Assembly (NCBI RefSeq): GCF_900100705.1
Contig: NZ_FNCH01000029.1
Coordinates: forward strand, 1-54,689
Length of the DNA stretch: 54,689 nt
Direction: 5' to 3'
DNA from: Pedobacter terrae
Lineage (GTDB): Bacteria > Bacteroidota > Bacteroidia > Sphingobacteriales > Sphingobacteriaceae
Under the pieces are notes generated by a model. It ran no database searches. It was not told the origin of the DNA and saw nothing but the letters and a program-made list of their open reading frames with translations. The position numbers and the translations under genes are program-made. Below, piece by piece: positions 35,171 to 42,847 of the stretch. Numbering within the stretch: the stretch's first letter is position 1; the number at the start of each line of letters is the position of its first letter.

Positions 35171-35238
35171 TTTGTTGTAAATTGAAAAAACATAAAACAC
35201 AGAGAGCGTCCCGATGAAAATCGGGACGCTTTTTTTTT
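35162..35238 (+). promoter_or_regulatory. Attenuator: terminator and competing antiterminator before thrA
   Basis: The terminator stem AGCGTCCCGA (35205-35214) pairs perfectly with TCGGGACGCT (35221-35230) and runs into eight T residues. The competing segment CGGGGCT (35162-35168), in the last leader codons and stop, can pair with AG-TCCCG (35205-35213, two-base bulge) and would block the terminator. A ribosome stalled at the Thr/Ile codons leaves 35162-35168 free. A ribosome at the stop codon covers it. The pairing was worked out by eye, without an energy calculation. Confidence 0.75.
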
Positions 35239-35326
35239 AAACCCATGCTGAATGAAACCTGCACAAGCGAGCATTTTAAACCATATACCGGGTGCAGCAG
35301 CAAACAGTTAAACCTCATATAAAATA

Positions 35327-37780
35327 ATGAAAATACTCAAATTCGGCGGCACATCCGTAGGTTCGGCCGAGAACATTAAAACGCTCTTACGCCTGGTTGG
35401 CGAAGAAAAACAGAAGAATAGCCCGGTAGTTGTATTATCGGCAATGAGTGGTGTAACCAATTTGCTCACCGATATGGCTGAAATGGCTGAACGGGGTGAA
35501 GATTACGATGCCCATTTAAAAGAAATCGAAGCAAAACACTTTGCTGTAATCCGCGCACTTTTGCCTGCAGCAGCACAAAACCCGGTGTTTACCCGTTTAA
35601 AAATATTTTTTAACGAGTTAGAAGATCTGCTGCAGGCTGTAACCAATCTACGCGAACTAAGTTTACAAACCAAAGATCAGATTTTAAGTTATGGTGAACG
35701 CTGTTCTACCTTCATGATCAGCCACATTGCCTCGAAAAACATTGGCGATTCGCTTTACGTGAATGGATCTGACATGATTAAAACCGACAGCAATTTCGGA
35801 CAGGCCAAGGTTGATACTGAACTGACCGAGCTACTGATCAACAATTTTTATCAGGAAAATAAAGACAAAGTACTTTTTGTAACTGGTTTTATTGCCAGCA
35901 ATGCCGCTGGAAGGATGACTACTTTGGGCCGTGGTGGTTCTGATTATACCGCAGCGGTTTGGGGCGCTGCATTGAATGCAGAAGAAATAGAGATATGGAC
36001 GGATGTAAATGGTATGATGACCGCCGACCCACGAATGGTTAAAAAGGCTTTCTCGTTACCTGAATTAAGTTATACTGAAGCCATGGAACTGAGTTATTTT
36101 GGAGCGAAAGTAATCTACCCGCCAACCATGATCCCTGCTTTCATGAAGAAAATCCCGATTGTAATCAAAAACACTTTCGAGCCTGACTTCGCAGGAACCT
36201 ATATCAGAAGCGATGTAAAAACATCAAATTTACCCATCAAAGGAATTTCTTCAATCGATCATATCAGCATTATCAACCTCACCGGAAGTGGTATGGTAGG
36301 TAAAGCAGGCTTTAGCGGAAGACTATTTTCACTGCTTTCGCGCGAACAGATCAATGTGGTATTAATTACGCAATCTTCATCAGAACACAGCATTACTTTC
36401 GCCGTTAAACCAACAGATGCTTCGCAGGCCATTTTCCTGATCAAAAAAGAATTCGAGCTGGAGCTGGATGCTAAAAAACTGGAATTACCGGAAGTTGAAA
36501 ATAACCTTGCCGTTTTAGCCATTGTGGGCGAAAACATGAAACGCACCCCGGGCATGAGCGGACGTTTGTTCAGCGCACTGGGCCGTAATGGTATCAACGT
36601 AAGAGCAATCGCCCAAGGTTCATCAGAATACAATATCTCGGTAATCATTAGCAAGGATGATTTATCGAAAGCTGTAAATGCAGTGCATGATGCTTTTTTC
36701 ACCGACCTGAAAAGAACATTGAACGTTTTCTGTTTGGGTACGGGAAACATCGGCAAAACCTTATTCAACCAGTTAAAAGAGCAGATGCCCTTCCTCGCAG
36801 CCAATAACGATCTGCAGGTGAAAGTAACAGGCATCAGCAATACACGCAAAATGATATTCAATGCCGATGGGCTTTCTCTGGGAAATTGGGAAACAGAATT
36901 GAATACAGCTGGCGAACCAGCAGATTTAGCAGGTTTTGTTGCTCAAATGAAAGCGCTAAACTTACCCAACTGTGTTTTTGTAGATAACACGGCAGCGGAA
37001 AAACCTATTGAATTTTACCAGGGTATATTCGAAAGCAGCATTTCGGTGGTAACCTGTAACAAAAAAGGGAACTCGGCAGATTATGCACAGTATAAATTAT
37101 TCAAAGATACTGCCCGTAAATTTGGTGTAGATTTTTATTACGAAACCAATGTTGGTGCAGGCCTACCGATTATCCGTACGCTACGCGAGCTGATGATGAG
37201 TGGCGATAAGGTAGCCCGGATTGAAGCCATCTTATCAGGAACGATTTCTTACATCTTCAACAATTTTAAAGGCGACGCTGGCTTTTACGAAACGGTAAAG
37301 GAAGCACAGGAACTGGGCTATACTGAACCAGATCCCCGCGACGACTTAAATGGAAAAGATTTTATGCGTAAGATGTTGATTCTTGCACGCGATGCCGGCT
37401 ATCCACTAGAAGCCAGTGACGTGAAAATAGACAATATTTTGCCTGATGCCTGCTTAAATGCAACATCTGTTGAAGACTTTTATTCGGAATTGCAGGCCAA
37501 TGCGGCTTATTTCGAAAATTTAAAAAACACCGCAGCGAGCGAAGGAAAGGTTTTACGTTATATCGGTAAACTGGAAGATGGCAACGTAGAAATCAGCCTG
37601 CAAATGGTAGATGACAGTCACCCTTTTTATATGCTATCGGGAAGTGATAATATTATCTCTTTTACAACAGATCGTTACAAAAGCCGCCCACTGGTAGTTA
37701 AAGGGCCAGGAGCTGGTGCTGAAGTGACCGCCGCCGGAGTTTTTGCCGACATCATTAATGTGGGTACTTTAAATAAATAG
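35327..37780 (+). CDS. thrA: Bifunctional aspartate kinase / homoserine dehydrogenase I
   Basis: ThrA catalyses the first and third steps from aspartate to homoserine. The 817-residue protein starts with the kinase domain (MKILKFGGTSVGSAENI; GRGGSDYTAAVWGAALNAEE). ACT regulatory modules follow (about 315-460; SGMVGKAGFSGRLFSLLSRE and GMSGRLFSALGRNGINV). The NAD(P)-binding homoserine dehydrogenase domain begins near residue 466 (VFCLGTGNIGKTLF). Its catalytic region is GTISYIFNNF with ELGYTEPDPRDDLNGKD. Threonine feedback through the ACT repeats is expected from the family. The gene is first in thrABC, about 90 bp after the attenuator. Confidence 0.97.
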   Translation: MKILKFGGTSVGSAENIKTLLRLVGEEKQKNSPVVVLSAMSGVTNLLTDMAEMAERGEDYDAHLKEIEAKHFAVIRALLPAAAQNPVFTRLKIFFNELEDLLQAVTNLRELSLQTKDQILSYGERCSTFMISHIASKNIGDSLYVNGSDMIKTDSNFGQAKVDTELTELLINNFYQENKDKVLFVTGFIASNAAGRMTTLGRGGSDYTAAVWGAALNAEEIEIWTDVNGMMTADPRMVKKAFSLPELSYTEAMELSYFGAKVIYPPTMIPAFMKKIPIVIKNTFEPDFAGTYIRSDVKTSNLPIKGISSIDHISIINLTGSGMVGKAGFSGRLFSLLSREQINVVLITQSSSEHSITFAVKPTDASQAIFLIKKEFELELDAKKLELPEVENNLAVLAIVGENMKRTPGMSGRLFSALGRNGINVRAIAQGSSEYNISVIISKDDLSKAVNAVHDAFFTDLKRTLNVFCLGTGNIGKTLFNQLKEQMPFLAANNDLQVKVTGISNTRKMIFNADGLSLGNWETELNTAGEPADLAGFVAQMKALNLPNCVFVDNTAAEKPIEFYQGIFESSISVVTCNKKGNSADYAQYKLFKDTARKFGVDFYYETNVGAGLPIIRTLRELMMSGDKVARIEAILSGTISYIFNNFKGDAGFYETVKEAQELGYTEPDPRDDLNGKDFMRKMLILARDAGYPLEASDVKIDNILPDACLNATSVEDFYSELQANAAYFENLKNTAASEGKVLRYIGKLEDGNVEISLQMVDDSHPFYMLSGSDNIISFTTDRYKSRPLVVKGPGAGAEVTAAGVFADIINVGTLNK

Positions 37781-37795
37781 CTAAGCCAATTAATA

Positions 37796-38728
37796 ATGAA
37801 AAATAGTATAAAAGTTTTCGCTCCGGCAACCGTTGCAAACGTAGTTTGTGGTTTCGATGTACTGGGTTTCGCCGTAAACGAACCTGGCGACGAAGTTGAA
37901 ATGCGTTTTACCGATACGCCAGGTGTGGTGATCAAAAAAATTACCGGCGATGATGGCCGTTTGCCTTTAGATTCAGCAAAAAATACCGTAAGCGCCAGTG
38001 TTCAGCATTATTTAAAACACATCAACCGTTTAGATGTAGGCGTAGAAATTGAACTGCACAAAAAAATGCCCATAGGTAGTGGTTTGGGTTCAAGTTCTGC
38101 CAGTACCGTTGCTGGTTTAGTTGCCATTAACAAATTAATGGGCGATTTATTAACGGCTAAGGAGCTGGTTCCTTTTGCCATGAAAGGCGAAGAACTGGCC
38201 TGCGGTTACGGACATGCAGATAATGTTGCGCCAGCTTTGTTGGGTGGTTTTGTACTGGTAAGAAGTTACGAACCATTGGATGTAATTTCTTTACCTACTC
38301 CAGCCGGCATGTATGCCGCAATTGTTTACCCAGAGGTAGATGTACCTACCAAAGATGCCCGCCAAATGATTCGCAGTAAGGTGGCATTAAAAGATGCGGT
38401 TACGCAGTGGGGAAACGTTGCAGGTTTGGTAAGTGGGCTATTTATGAACGATTTTGACCTGATTGGAAGAAGTATGCAAGATGTTCTGGTAGAACCAACA
38501 CGTTCGATCCTGATTCCTGGTTTTGAAGAAATGAGAAAACTAGCGACAGAAAACGGCGCCATTGGTTTCGGGATTTCAGGCTCAGGCCCATCTGTTTTTG
38601 CTTTAACCCGAAACGAAGAAACAGCCAGAATAATCACCAAATCACAACAACAACATTTACATAAAATAAATATTAACAGCAAAGCTTTTGTTTCTCCGGT
38701 GAACGCCGAAGGACCTAGAGTAATTTAA
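37796..38728 (+). CDS. thrB: Homoserine kinase
   Basis: ThrB phosphorylates homoserine. The 310-residue GHMP-family protein has the N-terminal motif VFAPATVANVVCGFDVLGFA, the ATP-binding loop PIGSGLGSSSASTVAGLVA and the C-terminal GHMP motif GAIGFGISGSGPSVFAL. It lies 15 bp after thrA. Confidence 0.96.
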   Translation: MKNSIKVFAPATVANVVCGFDVLGFAVNEPGDEVEMRFTDTPGVVIKKITGDDGRLPLDSAKNTVSASVQHYLKHINRLDVGVEIELHKKMPIGSGLGSSSASTVAGLVAINKLMGDLLTAKELVPFAMKGEELACGYGHADNVAPALLGGFVLVRSYEPLDVISLPTPAGMYAAIVYPEVDVPTKDARQMIRSKVALKDAVTQWGNVAGLVSGLFMNDFDLIGRSMQDVLVEPTRSILIPGFEEMRKLATENGAIGFGISGSGPSVFALTRNEETARIITKSQQQHLHKININSKAFVSPVNAEGPRVI

Positions 38729-38734
38729 AGAAGT

Positions 38735-38816
38735 TGTAAGGTAAAAGGCTTATGGCGTAGGGTTGTACCCGGCGCCATTAACCCTAAACCTTACACCCCA
38801 AACCCTACACCTTAAA
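38735..38816. repeat. Short-word inverted repeat element between thrB and thrC
   Basis: The left part is GTAAGGTAAAAGGCTTATGG and GTAGGGTTGTACCC. The right part is AACCCTAAACCTTACACCCC and AAACCCTACACCTTA, which are its complementary words in shuffled order. The element fills the whole intergenic space and ends 1 bp before the thrC ATG at 38817. It creates a spurious in-frame extension of thrC back to a TTG. Confidence 0.75.
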
Positions 38817-40124
38817 ATGAAACTATACTCAACCAACAATAAAGATTTACGGGTTTCTTTTAAAGAAGCCGTTTTTAACAGCATGCCACAGGATAAGGGC
38901 TTATATATGCCTGTTGAAATACCACAGCTTGATGCCGAATTCATTCAAAATATTGAGCAATATTCTTTACCTAAAATTGCTTATAAAGTTGCTTCAACCC
39001 TATTAAAAGATGAAATTCCGGCTGAAGATCTAAAGGCATTAATTGATGATGCGATTAATTTTGATGCACCAGCTGTTAAATTGGACGACAAAACCTTTGT
39101 TTTAGAACTTTTCCATGGGCCATCTTTGGCTTTTAAAGATTTTGGTGCCCGTTTTATGAGCCGTGTAATGGCTTACTTCCTAAAAGACGGGGAACAGCTG
39201 CTGGATGTCCTGGTTGCAACTTCGGGCGATACCGGCGGTGCAGTAGCTTTAGGTTTCTTAGGCGTGCCCAATACGAGAGTAACTATCCTTTATCCGGAAG
39301 GAAAGGTAAGCCCGATACAAGAATTACAGTTAACCACCAACGGGGAGAATATCAGGGCTATTGAAGTAAAAGGAACATTTGATGATTGCCAGGCTTTGGT
39401 AAAACAGGCTTTTGCTGACGATGAATTAAATGCAAAATTCAGGTTAACTTCAGCCAATTCGATTAACATTTCGCGATTGATTCCGCAAACATTTTATTAT
39501 TTCAATACTTATGCCCAACTGAAAAAACAAGAGTTTAAAGATGTGGTATTTTCTGTCCCGAGCGGAAATTTTGGAAATATTGGCGCAGGTTTACTGGCCT
39601 ATAAATTAGGATTACCTGTTAAACAATTTATCGCCGCTACCAATGTGAATGATACCGTACCACGCTTTTTAGAAAGTGGTGTTTATGAAACCAAGCCTTC
39701 AACCCAAACCTATTCTAATGCCATGGATGTTGGTGCGCCAAGCAACTGGGTCCGCATTATGGATCTTTTTGACCAGAATATAGAAGCGGTTAAAAAAGTG
39801 GTTACTTCTTACCGTTTTACAGATGAAGAGACATTGGTAGGGATTAAAGAACTTGATAATAAACTAAATTATGTTGCCTGTCCGCATACCGCGATTGCTT
39901 ACTTGGCAATAGAAAAGCACAGAACCGAAAATCCAACAGATAATAGTGCAGCTGTTTTCTTATCTACTGCACATGCCTGTAAATTCCCAGATATCTTTCC
40001 GATAGACATCGCTGCAAAAATCGAGATCCCTGAACAGGTTAAAACTTTAGAAAGCAGACCTAAACATGCAGATCAGCTGGGAACAGATTTTGAAGGATTT
40101 AAAGGTTACTTACTTAAAGGTTAG
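38817..40124 (+). CDS. thrC: Threonine synthase
   Basis: ThrC converts O-phosphohomoserine to threonine using PLP. The ATG at 38817 gives MKLYSTNNKDLRVSFKEAVF, the normal family start, and a 435-residue protein. The 18-codon extension upstream is encoded by repeat DNA and is rejected. The PLP lysine lies in HGPSLAFKDFGARFM. The phosphate-binding loop is ATSGDTGGAVALGFLG. SGNFGNIGAGLLA is another conserved loop. It is the last thr gene. Confidence 0.96.
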   Translation: MKLYSTNNKDLRVSFKEAVFNSMPQDKGLYMPVEIPQLDAEFIQNIEQYSLPKIAYKVASTLLKDEIPAEDLKALIDDAINFDAPAVKLDDKTFVLELFHGPSLAFKDFGARFMSRVMAYFLKDGEQLLDVLVATSGDTGGAVALGFLGVPNTRVTILYPEGKVSPIQELQLTTNGENIRAIEVKGTFDDCQALVKQAFADDELNAKFRLTSANSINISRLIPQTFYYFNTYAQLKKQEFKDVVFSVPSGNFGNIGAGLLAYKLGLPVKQFIAATNVNDTVPRFLESGVYETKPSTQTYSNAMDVGAPSNWVRIMDLFDQNIEAVKKVVTSYRFTDEETLVGIKELDNKLNYVACPHTAIAYLAIEKHRTENPTDNSAAVFLSTAHACKFPDIFPIDIAAKIEIPEQVKTLESRPKHADQLGTDFEGFKGYLLKG

Positions 40125-40136
40125 TAATTAGACTGA

Positions 40137-40266
40137 TCGTCATTTCGAGCGGAGTGCAATGAAGCCGAGAACCACGGAGTGCTCAGCGAAGCTAAATCTG
40201 TCTAGAGATAGATCTCTCCCCGCCTGTACGGGCAGGCGTTCCGCTGCGCTACAGTCGAGTTGACGA
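40137..40266. repeat. Palindromic intergenic repeat, ATTTCGAC family, copy 3
   Basis: It begins CGTCATTTCGAGCGGAGTGC and ends CTACAGTCGAGTTGACGA. It carries the block CCCCGCCTGTACGGGCAGGC (40218-40237), which is the inverted form of the block in copy 2 near 8069-8088. It lies between thrC and the REP-like hairpins at 40315. Confidence 0.7.
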
Positions 40267-40314
40267 TTTATAAAAATGCAAATCCATTCCAACTTCTGAC
40301 CTATCTCTAAAGTT

Positions 40315-40383
40315 AGTCGGGATTTGTAATCCTTAACAAGGAAAAGTCATACAACACAAAGGTCCGGACTATAAATCCGGACC
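40315..40383. repeat. REP-like hairpins left of the RAYT gene (outer cluster)
   Basis: The imperfect copy AGTCGGGATTTGTAATCCTT (40315-40334) is in the reverse orientation. The near-perfect GGTCCGGA, loop CTATAAA, TCCGGACC (40361-40383) is in the forward orientation. Both share the GGATT/AATCC core of the copies flanking the transposase-like gene. The second could also serve as a hairpin beyond the convergent minus-strand gene that ends at 40401. Confidence 0.8.
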
Positions 40384-40400
40384 AATTAGAAAATATTTAT

Positions 40401-40760
40401 TTAATTAACAGAAGCGAAAGCTGTAGAAGTAATGCTGACATTATTGAATGTCGCGCTTCCTGAACTAGTGGTGATCGCCTGTCCATTAAATCTAAAAGTG
40501 CGTGAGCCTGGGGCCGCGGTATAAATAATAATAGTATAGGTGCCGGCAGTCAGCGGACCATATGACCCGCCACCTGGTCCAAAATAAGCACTAACAGGCG
40601 TAGGTCCATATAAGTAAATGGACCCGTTATCACCAGTTCCATTGCTTAAATTTAAACCAATGCTAAAAAATTTACTGGCATTAATTTCAGCCTTGGTATT
40701 TTGTAAAGGTAATACAGCCAGCACTGTACAAAACAGGAATAATTGAATAAGCTTTTTCAT
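40401..40760 (-). CDS. Small exported protein of unknown function
   Basis: This 119-residue protein has a clear signal peptide (MKKLIQLFLFCTVLAVLPLQ, cleavage near NTKAE). The mature part is rich in Gly, Ser, Thr and Tyr and predicted to be beta-rich (GLTAG-like turns such as PLTAGTYTIIIYTAAPGSRTF). I recognise no family. It is monocistronic and bounded on both sides by REP-like hairpins. The C terminus shows no clear type IX sorting domain. Confidence 0.7.
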   Translation of the reverse strand: MKKLIQLFLFCTVLAVLPLQNTKAEINASKFFSIGLNLSNGTGDNGSIYLYGPTPVSAYFGPGGGSYGPLTAGTYTIIIYTAAPGSRTFRFNGQAITTSSGSATFNNVSITSTAFASVN

Positions 40761-40920
40761 AAGAATTGTTTTTTAATGTAGATTTATATCGGTTAGTTAT
40801 ATAAAAATAAAAATTTAAACGTTACGCAGGATGGTATTTGTAAAAATAAATAGTCATAGCATTACGTTAGTTAATACAACCCTAACTAAATTAAAAATTT
40901 CTTTAGAAATTAATCAAAGC

Positions 40921-41034
40921 CAGATTACAAATCTGAAGAACTGTAGGTCCAGATTGCAAATCCGGACCAGCATCCAACACGAAGTTAGTCGGGATTTGCA
41001 ATCCCGACTTTTGTACTAAGGATTTGTAATCCTT
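40921..41034. repeat. Nested inverted REP-like hairpins directly upstream of the RAYT gene
   Basis: Four hairpins occur in order. CAGATT-ACA-AATCTG spans 40921-40935. GGTCCAGAT-TGCAA-ATCCGGACC (one mismatch) spans 40946-40968 and is preceded by GTAG. AGTCGGGATT-TGC-AATCCCGACT spans 40987-41009. AAGGATT-TGT-AATCCTT spans 41018-41034. The cores of hairpins 1 and 4 (GATTACAAATC and GATTTGTAATC) are exact reverse complements, and so are those of 2 and 3 (GATTGCAAATC and GATTTGCAATC). The block is therefore a nested inverted, REPIN-like structure ending 15 bp before the RAYT ATG. Confidence 0.88.
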
Positions 41035-41049
41035 ATAATTAAATGAATT

Positions 41050-41592
41050 ATGGCTTTCAAATACGCTGTTACTGATCAAAATAACATTTACTTCATTACT
41101 ACAACAGTAGTGGGATGGATTGATGTATTTACACGAAAAGAGCTCGCCGAAGTTATTATTGAAAGTCTTAGATATTGCCAATCACAAAAAGGATTAATTA
41201 TTTATGCATGGTGTTTAATGCCAAGTCATTTACATATGATTGTTAGTGCTAAAGAGAATTACAACCTTTCGGACATTATCAGGGACTTTAAAAAATTCAC
41301 TTCTAAAAAGATTGTCAAAACGATTGGAGAAATTAATGAAAGCAGAGAATGGCTATTGGATAAGTTCTCCTTTGCTGCCCGAATCCATATCAAAAACAAA
41401 GAATATAAATTCTGGCAGGATGGTTTCCATCCCATCGCTTTATATTCAAATGAGTTTAAAGACCAAAAACTAGAATACATTCATCATAATCCTATTGAAT
41501 CGGGAATTGTTTCTGAAGCGGAACATTACAACTATAGTTCGGCTATAAACTATGCTGGTGGTCTAGGCCTGTTGGAAGTTGTTTATTTATGA
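41050..41592 (+). CDS. REP-associated (RAYT-like, Y1_Tnp) transposase family protein
   Basis: This 180-residue IS200-like single-strand transposase homologue carries the HUH-type metal motif as MPSHLHMIV, with His60 and His62. The family C-terminal region is FWQDGFHPIALYSNEF (121-136), KLEYIHHNPIESGIV (140-154) and YNYSSAINYAGG. RAYTs are domesticated relatives of IS200/IS605 transposases thought to disperse REP hairpins. REP-like hairpins of one family flank the gene on both sides. Compared from memory with E. coli TnpA-REP, the residue in the position of its catalytic Tyr (within WQRRYWEH) is Phe126 here. Tyr132 and Tyr143 are alternative candidates. Whether it is active is open. Confidence 0.88.
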   Translation: MAFKYAVTDQNNIYFITTTVVGWIDVFTRKELAEVIIESLRYCQSQKGLIIYAWCLMPSHLHMIVSAKENYNLSDIIRDFKKFTSKKIVKTIGEINESREWLLDKFSFAARIHIKNKEYKFWQDGFHPIALYSNEFKDQKLEYIHHNPIESGIVSEAEHYNYSSAINYAGGLGLLEVVYL

Positions 41593-41615
41593 TTAGGTGA
41601 TTAGGAACTTGTAAA

Positions 41616-41664
41616 CCAGACTACAAATCTAGAAAACTATAGGTCCGGATTACAAATCCGGACC
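41616..41664. repeat. REP-like hairpins downstream of the RAYT gene
   Basis: A degenerate copy CCAGACTACAAATCTAGA (41616-41633) is followed by the perfect GGTCCGGAT, loop TACAA, ATCCGGACC (41642-41664). Both are in the forward orientation, with core GATTACAAATC. They also lie 3-prime of the convergent S74-type gene. Confidence 0.85.
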
Positions 41665-41677
41665 AACGTAAATGAAA

Positions 41678-42091
41678 TTATTTAGCACCTTGCGATTTTA
41701 GCATTTTAAGCTCGTGCTTTAATGCTTCGATCTGTTGCTGTTGCTCTTTTATGCTCGCTACCAAAAGCGGAACCAAGCGCTCATAATCCACCTTGGTAAT
41801 GGTAGCACTTCTAAAAGCATTTTTACCTGAGCTGTAATCTTTGGATTGTACTGAAACAATATTTGGAACGGCGGCTTTTGCATCAGCACCTACAAAACCA
41901 TATTGCGGCCTTGCAGATAACTTTAATTTTTCTGCCCAAACTTTATCATAATTAAAACTTACGGGCTCTAATTTAGTAACCTGGCTTAAAGCATTTTCTA
42001 CAGGTTTAATATTATTCTGCACCACTTCTTGTGCACTGATTTTTAAAGAGGCAGCGATTAAAAGCACTGCGAATGAAATTGCTCGTTTCAT
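41678..42091 (-). CDS. Exported S74 / tail-fiber-chaperone-like protein
   Basis: This 137-residue protein has a signal peptide (MKRAISFAVLLIAASLKISAQ). The following KLEPVSFNYDKVW, YGFVGADAKAAVPNIV and YERLVPLLVASIKEQQQQIE match the intramolecular chaperone (peptidase S74) domain at the end of phage tail fibres and many Bacteroidota surface proteins. It ends in a coiled-coil-like Gln/Glu/Lys-rich helix. Here the domain stands alone, without the long fibre usually ahead of it. It may be a reduced or family-expanded form. Function unknown. Confidence 0.75.
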   Translation of the reverse strand: MKRAISFAVLLIAASLKISAQEVVQNNIKPVENALSQVTKLEPVSFNYDKVWAEKLKLSARPQYGFVGADAKAAVPNIVSVQSKDYSSGKNAFRSATITKVDYERLVPLLVASIKEQQQQIEALKHELKMLKSQGAK

Positions 42092-42172
42092 ATCTATTAA
42101 TTATTTTGTAATTTTTGAAATAGAAAATTGGTTCTGCTTCTTAGAAACAGGAAATAAATTTAAAAAGATGTA

Positions 42173-42475
42173 TTAAACGGATGGCGGCGGCGTTAAAACC
42201 TCTGGAAAGTATGCCAGCTGGAAAGCATGATCAGGGATAATCACCTTTTTTGTAGTCTGAAATGGGAAATATAATGTCGAATTAAATAAGACTTCATGCA
42301 CTACAAATTCGCTTTCTGTCTTCTTTTCTTCCTTTTCAGTTGCATCATCATTTGTAGACGAAAACTCCACATTTTGAACAGAATAGCTTAAATACGAAAC
42401 CACATGACTTACTTTTACGAAAAAAGCGAGTGTAATGCAGGTAATCAATATATATTTAAGACCATCAGATTTCAT
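42173..42475 (-). CDS. Small membrane-anchored or exported hypothetical protein
   Basis: This 100-residue protein has one N-terminal hydrophobic segment (about 8-30; YILITCITLAFFVKVSHVVS), an acidic middle (NDDATEKEEKKTESE) and a C terminus ending PEVLTPPPSV. Short proteins of this build, with a Pro-rich end, occur upstream of transport genes in Bacteroidota, but no transporter lies here. I cannot assign a family. Confidence 0.55.
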   Translation of the reverse strand: MKSDGLKYILITCITLAFFVKVSHVVSYLSYSVQNVEFSSTNDDATEKEEKKTESEFVVHEVLFNSTLYFPFQTTKKVIIPDHAFQLAYFPEVLTPPPSV

Positions 42476-42847
42476 TGCGACAAATATAACTGCTATTCTA
42501 CTAAAACAATAATTTAAGCTTAATGTTCGGTAAGAATTTCAAATGCAGCATCAGCTTGACAGTATTATGGCAGAATTTTCGACTTCTTGCGCCAAATATT
42601 TCAGTAAATATAATCCTCATTTTCGTCCGTGTGGATTAACATTGATAGAATCGACAAATGCAGTTGTCATTCTCGCGCAAGCCGGCATCTAAACACTTGT
42701 ATTAAGATCGCCAATTAAGTTGGGGATGAAGATCTCACGAGGGACATCACCTAATAAATTTAGTTTTCAATCATATTGATTTTCATACAATAAATTATCC
42801 CTCAGATGGAAATTTTATACTCATAATAAAGCCTCGTCGCTCTGTCC
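42476..42847. other. Gene-free region between a hypothetical gene and metF
   Basis: I see no coding signal on either strand. The part at 42667-42755 has phrases such as GTCATTCTCGCGCAAGCCGG and AAGATCTCACGAGGGAC. These resemble decayed fragments of the palindromic intergenic repeats, but arms cannot be matched convincingly. Confidence 0.45.

Noticed and set aside
38763..38816. Upstream extension of thrC to a TTG
   Set aside because: The 18 extra residues are encoded by a word-repeat element, and the ATG at 38817 gives the normal threonine synthase start.
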